This document shows positions 1-6,036 of a stretch of DNA of 12,352 bases, in pieces. Location of the stretch: NCBI GenBank assembly GCA_044344145.1, contig JBIJDM010000064.1, positions 1-12,352 of the forward strand, written 5' to 3'. The position numbers and the translations under genes were made by a program. Every line of letters begins with the position of its first letter. Positions within the stretch are counted from its first letter, which is position 1. Below the pieces are notes generated by a model that was given only the letters and a program-made list of their open reading frames with translations, ran no database searches and was not told the DNA's origin. The stretch is from JBAXGE01 sp044344145. GTDB lineage: Bacteria; Planctomycetota; Phycisphaerae; WQYP01.

Positions 1-89
1 TTATTGGGGACTTTGAGCAAGCCATCTTGCCCCATGGTAATCGGTTGCCCCTGGCTGGGAACTTTGACATTGCTATAGTGGCCGGACAT
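1..89 (-). CDS. icd: NADP-dependent isocitrate dehydrogenase, N-terminal 29 residues (partial at window edge)
   Basis: The minus strand from the ATG at 89-87 reads MSGHYSNVKVPSQGQPIT, then a stretch ending GLLKVPN at the window edge. This matches the family N-terminus (bacterial Icd begins like MxYQxIKVPxxGxxITxxxDGxLNVPNNPIIPFIEGDG). The enzyme oxidatively decarboxylates isocitrate to 2-oxoglutarate in the TCA cycle and makes NADPH. A strong Shine-Dalgarno AGGAG (complement of 96-100) lies 6 nt before the ATG, and a promoter sits further upstream. Only the first 29 codons and two bases are present, so no catalytic residue can be checked. The identification rests on the short KVP...LKVPN pattern plus the well-placed ribosome binding site. 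Confidence 0.8.
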   Translation of the reverse strand, partial: MSGHYSNVKVPSQGQPITMGQDGLLKVPN

Positions 90-128
90 AAGAAACTCCT
101 AAATTACGACGCAAATACTGAATACTTG

Positions 129-156
129 ATAGTACCAGATGCTGGGCATGCGTCAA
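129..156 (-). promoter_or_regulatory. Candidate sigma70-type promoter for icd
   Basis: On the minus strand, TTGACG (complement of 151-156) is followed after 16 nt by TACTAT (complement of 129-134). The TGG just before it makes an extended -10. The predicted start lies about 30 nt before the icd ATG. The -35 box falls in the loop of an imperfect hairpin (GCTGGG 141-146 pairing with CCCAGC 159-164). That hairpin has no following T-run, so it is not a convincing terminator for the DUF3179 gene and may be regulatory or chance. Confidence 0.5.
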
Positions 157-169
157 CACCCAGCCAAGA

Positions 170-1270
170 TTACCTTAACATCCCGGGGTGCGACATTTCT
201 GGTTGCCAGATCGTATGGGCACCATAAAACGCACTCATGGCAAAGTTCATACTGCGAATACTGGGAACCAGTGTGCCTGATACATCGGTCACTTCCGCAG
301 CATGCAAACGGGGCCATACCCGGATTTGATATTGTAGCCCGGCAACCTTAAGCGGATAAGTTTGCTCCGGTTGGGTCCCTGACGAATACGCATCCAAAGG
401 AATGAGTACGTAATTACGCGGGGCATTCTCTAACGCCATGACCACGGTTTTAAGCGGCCATGATGACTTGGTTTCCGGCATGGCTACAGGATACGGCACT
501 TCATCGTGGGCAAAATAAGCCTGATAGCGGTCGCGGCTGTATTCCGCGCGGAGCCCTTCCTCGCGTGCCACCACAGTTGTGGTGGGCTGCAAATTGCGCC
601 AATAACTCCACGGTACCACACGGTAGGGCAGGGGAGGTAGTTCCTGTCCCAATGCCGGGCCACTTAATGCGCTGCGTTGCAGCGGTGACCACAGGCTTTC
701 TTTGCCCGGCGGGGCATGGTTGTACATCAGTAGGCAGGACTGGTAAATCAGACCACTAAATCCGAAGGTAAAAATCTGCTGGCCTATCTCGCGTTTCTGT
801 ACTGTACTGGTACCGCTAATCGCGTGATAGGTGACCACAATGGGTAACTCCCCGAGCGTATCGTTGATTACTTCGTGCAATTGCAGCAAACGCAGCGGGT
901 AGGCGCGAGCCATCCCAGCTACTTCCACCCCGATCACCAGATCATCATCCACCAGATACTTGCCCCGGCCCCGGGATTGTTCCAACGTCTCTGCCAGTGT
1001 AAGTACCGGCGGGTTATCCATGGCCCGCAACGCATCCCGGCCGGTGCCGGATGCCACCAAATACGCACGGTTGCCTGAAAAATTACTCAGATCGAAACCG
1101 TAGGTCGTAATATCTTTTCCGTCCCCCAATTGCCGATGCCCCTGCCCCGACCAACGCGGGTACAGTGTAAGTACTACGGCAAGTACTGTAACTACGGCGG
1201 AGAGCAACAACACCCAACCACCTGTTTTAAAGGTTAACTTCACTTTGGGGCTGGGGGTGGTTGCAGTCAT
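170..1270 (-). CDS. Membrane-anchored DUF3179 domain protein lacking the CPLC cysteines
   Basis: A 366-residue protein. Residues about 18-37 form one hydrophobic segment (GGWVLLLSAVVTVLAVVL), an uncleaved anchor or signal sequence, so the rest is likely outside the cytoplasm. Residues about 85-235 match DUF3179: DDDLVIGVEVAGMARAYPL, then HEVIND, VVTY, FGFSGLIYQSCLLMY and ESLWSP. The family's function is not established. The family normally has TYCPLCG where this protein has TYHAISG (residues 147-153), so both cysteines are gone. The YDRxTxSLW segment is also altered to YNHAPPGKESLW. The ATG at 1270 is one nucleotide after the ctaB stop (TGATATG), which suggests translational coupling. An upstream in-frame TTG at 1306 would add 12 residues inside ctaB and looks less likely. 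No clear Shine-Dalgarno precedes either start. The position behind ctaB suggests a role near the respiratory oxidase, which is inference. Confidence 0.85.
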   Translation of the reverse strand: MTATTPSPKVKLTFKTGGWVLLLSAVVTVLAVVLTLYPRWSGQGHRQLGDGKDITTYGFDLSNFSGNRAYLVASGTGRDALRAMDNPPVLTLAETLEQSRGRGKYLVDDDLVIGVEVAGMARAYPLRLLQLHEVINDTLGELPIVVTYHAISGTSTVQKREIGQQIFTFGFSGLIYQSCLLMYNHAPPGKESLWSPLQRSALSGPALGQELPPLPYRVVPWSYWRNLQPTTTVVAREEGLRAEYSRDRYQAYFAHDEVPYPVAMPETKSSWPLKTVVMALENAPRNYVLIPLDAYSSGTQPEQTYPLKVAGLQYQIRVWPRLHAAEVTDVSGTLVPSIRSMNFAMSAFYGAHTIWQPEMSHPGMLR

Positions 1271-1271
1271 A

Positions 1272-2216
1272 TCAATGGGGTGCCGACACAATGAGATTAA
1301 GCGCAATTTGGGTGGTGGCGTCGCCCACCGTGCGGTCCATGACCAACGCCAGTAAAACCACAGGCAGATAAATTACACTGTATAGAAAAAGTTTTCGTGC
1401 AGAAGCCAGTGTTGGCTTACGGCTAAATTGTATGGCCAGTAGTACCATGCCCATACCCATCAAACACGCGATCCCACCACCAAACCAACCGACCATCTGA
1501 ACCAGAATCGCAATCAGACCTATGGGAACCAAGGCCAAGCTATACAGAATCATCATGCGTCCGGTGGTGGTCCCATCGGTGTCATTACTGGCCAACATTT
1601 TGAACCCACCGCGCAGGTAATCTTCCTGATATAGCCATGCCAAAGCCAGAAAATGAGGAATTTGCCACGCGAAGAGTAACAATCCCAAAAGCCAGCCACC
1701 GGCTCCGTCCCAAGCCCCGCCGGCCGCAATCCAACCCATCAACGGCGGAACCGCACCACAAATGGCGCCCACCAGTGTATTGGTCGTCGAAATCGGCTTT
1801 AATGGGGTATACACGAGTGTATAGAGCAGGAAATTACCCAAACCTAGTGCGGCCACCTGATACCCACAGGTGGCAACCAGAATCCAACTGCCCACCAGCG
1901 CCAGCGCCAATCCCAAATAGCGTGCGGTTGGGGGGGTAATTTGTCCGGTGACCAACGGGCGGTGTGCGGTGCGTTGCATCAGGGCATCGCGATTTTGTTC
2001 GATAACCTGATTTATGATACTGGCTGCACTGGCCAGCGCAAAGGTGCCCCAAGCCAAGCCGTTCAATTGCCCCCAATCCGTCGGGCCATGAACCAGCAGG
2101 TAACCGACCACGGCGGTGGTTACCACCATCGCATTGAGTCGAACCTTGAGTAGCTCCATGAGGCCATGGCGCAACTTGGTACTGGCATTAGCTTTGGGGC
2201 TGGCGATGGTGGTCAT
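1272..2216 (-). CDS. ctaB: Protoheme IX farnesyltransferase (heme O synthase)
   Basis: A 314-residue polytopic membrane protein of the UbiA prenyltransferase superfamily. It adds a farnesyl group to heme B to make heme O, the precursor of heme A for aa3-type or bo-type terminal oxidases. The first prenyl-diphosphate motif is at residues 69-87 (N69, D77, M80, then QRTAHRPL). The diagnostic YTPLKPISTTNTLVGAICG (136-154) and PPLMGW follow. The second polar loop WLYQEDYLRGGFKMLASND is at 194-212. Hydrophobic segments fill the rest, about eight or nine in all, and length is normal for the family. The ATG at 2216 is preceded only by a weak AGG. It is followed immediately by the DUF3179 gene. Heme A synthase (CtaA) and the oxidase subunits are not in the window, so I cannot say whether heme O or heme A is the final product. 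Confidence 0.95.
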   Translation of the reverse strand: MTTIASPKANASTKLRHGLMELLKVRLNAMVVTTAVVGYLLVHGPTDWGQLNGLAWGTFALASAASIINQVIEQNRDALMQRTAHRPLVTGQITPPTARYLGLALALVGSWILVATCGYQVAALGLGNFLLYTLVYTPLKPISTTNTLVGAICGAVPPLMGWIAAGGAWDGAGGWLLGLLLFAWQIPHFLALAWLYQEDYLRGGFKMLASNDTDGTTTGRMMILYSLALVPIGLIAILVQMVGWFGGGIACLMGMGMVLLAIQFSRKPTLASARKLFLYSVIYLPVVLLALVMDRTVGDATTQIALNLIVSAPH

Positions 2217-2264
2217 AAGGGCCTACATCAATTCCGGAACGCAGAGGGATCATTTTCCATTGCA

Positions 2265-2293
2265 ATAGTAGGAGGCCTCCCGGCGTCGGGAAA
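2265..2293 (-). promoter_or_regulatory. Possible promoter of ctaB with palindromic spacer
   Basis: The 104-nt gap between rpiB and ctaB contains, on the minus strand, TTTCCC (complement of 2288-2293), 17 nt, then TACTAT (complement of 2265-2270), about 49 nt before the ctaB ATG. The -35 match is poor (3 of 6) and the -10 is moderate. The spacer holds a perfect 10-bp palindrome GGAGGCCTCC (2271-2280) and a short stem (TCCCG/CGGGA around 2278-2291). This may be an operator-like arrangement or chance. ctaB could equally be read through from the rpiB unit. Confidence 0.25.
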
Positions 2294-2320
2294 GTCCATT
2301 ATGATTACATTTGGGGAAAA

Positions 2321-2806
2321 TCAGACTTCGTCGCGCAGAATTGGATCACCAGCCAGCCCGGGGAATAATTTGCGCTCGAAATCGTCGATTTTTTCCAGAC
2401 GACGGGTGTGTCGGCCCGACTCAAAACCGGTGGCCAGCCAAACATTGATAATCCGTCGGATCAATTCCGCGCCCAGATAATCCGCCGCCAGACAGAGTAC
2501 GTTGGCATCATTATGCTGGCGTGAAATCTGGGCCGTTAGTTCGTCGTGGCATACGGCGGCACGAATACGGGGTAATTTATTGGCAATAATGCTCATGCCA
2601 ATCCCACTGCCATCCACCAAAATCGCACGTTCTGCCTGGCCCTGGGACACGGCTTGGCAGGCAGGTAAGCCAAAGTCAGGATAATCGCATGGCTTGGCGG
2701 AATCCGTACCAAAATCTGTGCAGGTATGCCCCTGATCGCGAATTTGCGCGACAATATTCTGTTTGATCAGAAAACCGCGGTGATCGCAGGCTATGGCAAT
2801 AATCAT
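2321..2806 (-). CDS. rpiB: Ribose-5-phosphate isomerase B (RpiB/LacAB family)
   Basis: A 161-residue cytoplasmic sugar-phosphate isomerase that interconverts ribose 5-phosphate and ribulose 5-phosphate in the pentose phosphate pathway. Family signatures are clear: CDHRGF (residues 7-12), DYPDF (41-45), GSGIGMSIIANK (66-77), IRAAVCHDELTA and SRQHNDANVL (95-104), and GRH...RR near 131-136. Position 65, usually the catalytic Cys in the enteric-type ICGTG segment, is Asp here (LVDGSG). That may mean changed chemistry or a different aldose phosphate substrate. The ATG overlaps the stop of the phosphatase gene as ATGA. A good GAGGAG (complement of 2815-2820) lies 8 nt before it inside the upstream gene. 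The neighbours match the Bacillus ywlC-ywlE-ywlF order, in which ywlF is rpiB. Confidence 0.9.
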   Translation of the reverse strand: MIIAIACDHRGFLIKQNIVAQIRDQGHTCTDFGTDSAKPCDYPDFGLPACQAVSQGQAERAILVDGSGIGMSIIANKLPRIRAAVCHDELTAQISRQHNDANVLCLAADYLGAELIRRIINVWLATGFESGRHTRRLEKIDDFERKLFPGLAGDPILRDEV

Positions 2807-3453
2807 GTCAAAAACTCCTCAAGCCGACTCGTGATAACTTCCTGCATCTTCTTCGCCACGGCCCGGTATACACTCAAACCCTGGCCGATCGGGTCCTCAA
2901 TATCACCCTTCGGATTCAGACGTTTGGTCTTTTCCGCCGCCCAAGGCCAAGTCCCAACGACCGCATCGCGATGTGCATGGGTCATCGTAAACACAACATC
3001 CGCATGTTGCAACAGTTCTGGGGTAACCCGCTGGGCACGGTGCGGGCCTAAATCGGCCCCAAGTTCACCAACCGCCGTAATTGCATCCAAAGTGGCGGGT
3101 TGCCCCGTAGCCGCAGAAACGCCTGCCGAAACTACATGTATGTGCTGCGCAGACAACGAGTTAACATTTATTCCAAGCTTCTCAGCCATGATTTTCCGCG
3201 CCAATGCACTGGCCATGGGAGACCGACACGTGTTGCCCGTACAAACAAACAATACTGTTAAACCAGACATGCGTTCCAACATTCGTGAAGGAATCGCCCC
3301 TTCACGTATTACAATCATTGTTCCATCGACAACGCGAACCAGACTTGAAGGTTTACGATACTTAGTCTGTCCGTCCCATACGACCGCATCCACTTTGCCA
3401 CCTAGGGCTTCGGCAAGTTCCTGTAGCGATCCATGATTGTGTAGCCTCTGCAA
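2803..3453 (-). CDS. Low-molecular-weight phosphatase, possibly a protein-arginine phosphatase, with a Sua5-like remnant at its N-terminus
   Basis: The open frame runs from a TTG at 3453. Residues 1-61 are the C-terminal end of a Sua5/YrdC domain (ELAEALGGKVDAVV, PSSLVRVVDG, VIREGAI). From M62 (ATG at 3270) onward lies a complete LMW-PTP domain of about 155 residues. It has the P-loop CTGNTCRSP (71-79) with nucleophile Cys71 and Arg77, MTHAHR (YwlE-like AMTHQHK), and the general acid in DPIG near the C-terminus. The Thr at 75, in place of the usual Ile of CxGNICRS, is the residue that gives Bacillus YwlE its preference for phosphoarginine. That specificity is inferred here. The phosphatase may be translated from the ATG at 3270 (weak GGA upstream) or as part of the larger product. 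The TTG at 3453 has no ribosome binding site and follows a stop immediately. The gene overlaps rpiB by 4 nt. Confidence 0.8.
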   Translation of the reverse strand: MQRLHNHGSLQELAEALGGKVDAVVWDGQTKYRKPSSLVRVVDGTMIVIREGAIPSRMLERMSGLTVLFVCTGNTCRSPMASALARKIMAEKLGINVNSLSAQHIHVVSAGVSAATGQPATLDAITAVGELGADLGPHRAQRVTPELLQHADVVFTMTHAHRDAVVGTWPWAAEKTKRLNPKGDIEDPIGQGLSVYRAVAKKMQEVITSRLEEFLT

Positions 3454-3868
3454 TTAATTCACATAATTGGACATGATCAGGCAAACGCAAGGTCACGAAA
3501 CCCTGATCCACGGTCACCGTACCCAATTCAGAGGAGGTGTGATTTATCGCTGCGTGTGCGCGGGCCTGAATGGCAACAGGCCCTGGCCAGGCTTTTTTCG
3601 TCAAGCGTTTTAGTAACGGACTCGAATCCGACCACCATACCGCAGCTTGATGGGCCTGCGCGAGATGGGGTGTCCAGCACGCATGGTCGGGTAAGTTAAG
3701 TAGCTTTGTTGCCCGGTGCCGGGTTTCGCTATTCAACAAGTTGAATGCCACCCCGTAGACGGTATCGGTCGGCACGACCACCAGACCGCCTTGTTTGAGC
3801 ACGTCAACGCAGGACTTAAGCGTGGCTTTCGCCCGTGATTGTGCGAGATCTATCTGAATGGCGGACAT
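3362..3868 (-). pseudogene. Sua5/YrdC/TsaC-like protein, N-terminal part, frameshifted
   Basis: The 168-codon frame starts at ATG 3868, with AAGGGA (complement of 3876-3881) 7 nt before it. Residues 24-41 (LKQGGLVVVPTDTVYGVA) are the hallmark of the threonylcarbamoyl-AMP synthase fold used for t6A tRNA modification. WPGPVAIQ and VTLRLPDHVQLCELIAEA follow at the expected places. After about residue 143 similarity stops. The expected continuation appears one frame over (+1), as the N-terminal part of the phosphatase frame. The final residues from about 147 (WIATGTCRSP onward) are therefore out of frame. The KxRPxxxP motif is replaced by LNLPDHACWTPHL, and the SxN motif is missing at the break. 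A working synthase is unlikely from this gene. It may be a decaying gene, a degenerate domain once fused to the phosphatase, or in part a sequence error. Confidence 0.75.
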
Positions 3869-3899
3869 GTCGGGTTCCCTTGGGTCCTAGAATGCAGGG

Positions 3900-3928
3900 A
3901 TTATACCAATACCGGCTTTATACGCCCA
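3900..3928 (-). promoter_or_regulatory. Promoter of the sua5-like / phosphatase / rpiB unit
   Basis: On the minus strand, a perfect TATAAT (complement of 3900-3905) is preceded by TGG, giving an extended -10. A weak TGGGCG -35 box lies 17 nt further up (complement of 3923-3928). The predicted start is about 25 nt before the ATG at 3868. It lies in the 129-nt divergent region shared with pheT. Confidence 0.6.
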
Positions 3929-3943
3929 GATAGGGTTGGGGTT

Positions 3944-3970
3944 TTGCTTTTCGCGTTAAGTCGTTATAGT
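3944..3970 (+). promoter_or_regulatory. Candidate promoter of pheT
   Basis: TATAGT (3965-3970, 5 of 6 matches to TATAAT) is the best -10 box in the divergent region. The -35 side is weak: TTGCTT at 3944-3949 with a short 15-nt spacer. pheT has a good Shine-Dalgarno AGGTGA (3984-3989), 8 nt before its ATG. No attenuator, T-box or leader peptide fits in the short 5' region. Confidence 0.4.
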
Positions 3971-3997
3971 TTCATGCTTTTGTAGGTGACTTAAAAT

Positions 3998-6022
3998 ATG
4001 AAAATCGTTCTTGAATGGCTGCAAGAGTATATTGACCATCCCCTGTCCGCTCAGGTGGTGGCCGACGCCCTATTAAACGCGGGTTTGCCGGTGGAATCCA
4101 TTGCCCAAGTGGCGGGCCAAACTGTGCTGGATGTTGAAGTTACCTCCAATCGTACCGATTGCCTCAGTCATGTGGGCGTGGCCCGTGAGGTCGCAGCGCT
4201 TTTGGGTTACCAATTCATGGAGCTCAAGAACGTGCCTTCCGCCAGCATGGCGGAGGTCGGTTCGTCTGTAACCGTAGCCATCGAGAACGCCAACGATTGC
4301 CCATTTTATTCTGCGCGTGTGATACAGAACGTCAAAGTAGCCCCCAGCCCCGAATGGCTCCGCATACGCTTGGAAGCGCTGGGCTTGCGGAGCGTGAACA
4401 ATGTGGTGGATGTCACCAATTACGTGCTTATGGAACTGGGCCAGCCGTTGCATGCGTTTGATGCTGGATGCGTGAAGAACCACGCGATTCATGTCCGCCG
4501 CGCCCGCGCGGGTGAAACGATGGTTATGATCAACGGCGCCAGCATGCGTTTGGATCCCGCCATGCTGGTTATTGCCGATTCCGAGCAACCTTTGGCCTTG
4601 GCCGGGGTGATGGGGGGAAAAGCCAGTGAGGTAACCGACCAAACCCACACCATCTTGCTGGAATCCGCCCGGTTCGAATCTTTGATTATCCGCCACGCAG
4701 CGCGAAACCTGGCGCTGATGAGTGATTCTTCATACCGTTTTGAACGTGGCATAGACCCAACCCTGGCAGTTTTGGCCAGCCAACGCGCTACCCAGATGAT
4801 TTGCGAACTTGCGGGTGGGACCGTGGCCGGCCCCATCATTGAACAGGGGCTAGCCGGAGCGCCGGAGTTATCCGTGAAACTCCGTCTAAGCCGGATTACT
4901 GAAATTCTCGGGTATGAAATTCCCGCCGATACGGCTTTGTCGATTCTGGACCGTTTAGGTTTCCAGCCCAAGCTGGCCGGCGCAGTGTGTACCTGTCAGG
5001 TTACTTCCCACCGGCTGGATGTGTCGCGTGAAATTGACCTGATCGAAGAAATTGCCCGGGTGTATGGTTACCAGCACATTCCCTTGGAATCCGCCATTCA
5101 CTTTGAAATCCGCGGGGAAGCCGACGAACGTAAAGCCCGTAAAATCGTCAATCAGGTTCTCCTTGCGGCGGGCTGCGACGAAGTTATGACCGTCAGTTTT
5201 GTGGATGAACGGCTGGCCAAAAAATTTGTTCCCGCCAATAACCAAGTGCTGAAAGTTCGCGATTCGGTGCGCAAGGCCAGCAATGCAATCCGCAGCAGTC
5301 TTTTACCCAGCTTACTTTCGGTCGCTCGTACCAACCAAAACGCTGGGCAAACCATTCATGGGCTTTATGAAATTGCTCCAGTCTTCCATCAGGCTGCGGT
5401 ATCACCAGCTGGCGTACCTACGGAAATCCCGGTGGTGGGAATTCTGGGTGTGGATTTGTCCGCAGTCAAAGGGATCGTCGAATTACTGGTGGCGCGTATT
5501 AACCCTCAAGCCGCATTGATTGTGCAACCGGAATCTTTGCCGGGAACGAAAGCCGGTACTGCAGCCAGTTTGAAGATGGTCAATGCGGGACAAACGCACA
5601 CCTTGGGTTGGATTGGCGTAGTGGACCCTAGGTTAAGCGCAGAATATGACCTGCGCCAAGAGCCCGCCTATGCGGAATTACGACTCACCCCGTTACTGAC
5701 ACAATATCAGGCGCAACGCTTGGCTGTAGTTTTACCCCGGTATCCCGGTGTCACGCGCGACCTGTCGATCGTAGTGGCTGAAGCCGTCCGCTGGCTTGAT
5801 ATCGAAAACGCTTTGCGTGGTGTTAATATTGCCCAGTTGGAAAGCATTGCTTTTGTCGGTACCTTCCGAGGCAAGCAAATCCCCGCTGGCCAAAAAAGCG
5901 TGACGTTGTCGTTAACTTTCCGCTCCAACGACACCACCTTACGGGCGGATGAAGTTGACACCCAAATGACGTTGGCGCTGCAAACGCTGCAAGCCGCCTT
6001 TGGCGCTATCCTGCGCGCCTGA
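3998..6022 (+). CDS. pheT: Phenylalanine-tRNA ligase beta subunit, short form without OB tRNA-binding domain
   Basis: A 674-residue beta chain of the alpha2-beta2 enzyme that charges tRNA-Phe in the cytoplasm. The N-terminus MKIVLEWLQEYIDHPLSAQ is typical. It runs from VESIAQVAGQ (33-42) straight to VLDVEVTSNRTDCLSHVGVA (43-62). The roughly 110-residue OB/EMAP-like tRNA-binding domain that normally separates these parts is absent, which explains the length against about 800 residues in E. coli. The B3/B4 editing region follows (about 100-280, with LRSVNNVVDVTNYVLMELGQ and PLHAFDA). Then come B5 (about 290-365, with SHRLDVSREIDLIEEIARVYGY) and the catalytic-like B6-B7 core. A C-terminal FDX-ACB domain from residue 579 (LPRYPGVTRDLSIVV) binds tRNA. 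pheS is not beside it, since the upstream gene is divergent. Its TGA overlaps a possible ribD ATG, suggesting a pheT-ribD operon. Confidence 0.97.
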   Translation: MKIVLEWLQEYIDHPLSAQVVADALLNAGLPVESIAQVAGQTVLDVEVTSNRTDCLSHVGVAREVAALLGYQFMELKNVPSASMAEVGSSVTVAIENANDCPFYSARVIQNVKVAPSPEWLRIRLEALGLRSVNNVVDVTNYVLMELGQPLHAFDAGCVKNHAIHVRRARAGETMVMINGASMRLDPAMLVIADSEQPLALAGVMGGKASEVTDQTHTILLESARFESLIIRHAARNLALMSDSSYRFERGIDPTLAVLASQRATQMICELAGGTVAGPIIEQGLAGAPELSVKLRLSRITEILGYEIPADTALSILDRLGFQPKLAGAVCTCQVTSHRLDVSREIDLIEEIARVYGYQHIPLESAIHFEIRGEADERKARKIVNQVLLAAGCDEVMTVSFVDERLAKKFVPANNQVLKVRDSVRKASNAIRSSLLPSLLSVARTNQNAGQTIHGLYEIAPVFHQAAVSPAGVPTEIPVVGILGVDLSAVKGIVELLVARINPQAALIVQPESLPGTKAGTAASLKMVNAGQTHTLGWIGVVDPRLSAEYDLRQEPAYAELRLTPLLTQYQAQRLAVVLPRYPGVTRDLSIVVAEAVRWLDIENALRGVNIAQLESIAFVGTFRGKQIPAGQKSVTLSLTFRSNDTTLRADEVDTQMTLALQTLQAAFGAILRA

Positions 6023-6036
6023 TGGCCGGAGGAATG

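Noticed and set aside
141..164. Terminator between the DUF3179 gene and icd
   Set aside because: The 6-bp stem has a 12-nt loop and no T-run after it, and it overlaps the icd promoter.
460..759. Plus-strand frame inside the DUF3179 gene
   Set aside because: The opposite strand has clear DUF3179 motifs over the same bases, and the product shows no family features.
3362..3453. Programmed +1 frameshifting in the Sua5-like gene
   Set aside because: No slippery run or stimulating structure is evident in the frame overlap, and shifting frame would still leave out the SAN segment, so deletion is the simpler reading.
4073..4696. Long open frames antisense to pheT, ribD and speA
   Set aside because: They lie wholly inside strongly supported genes, have low-complexity His/Gln/Gly-rich translations and no ribosome binding sites or recognisable domains.
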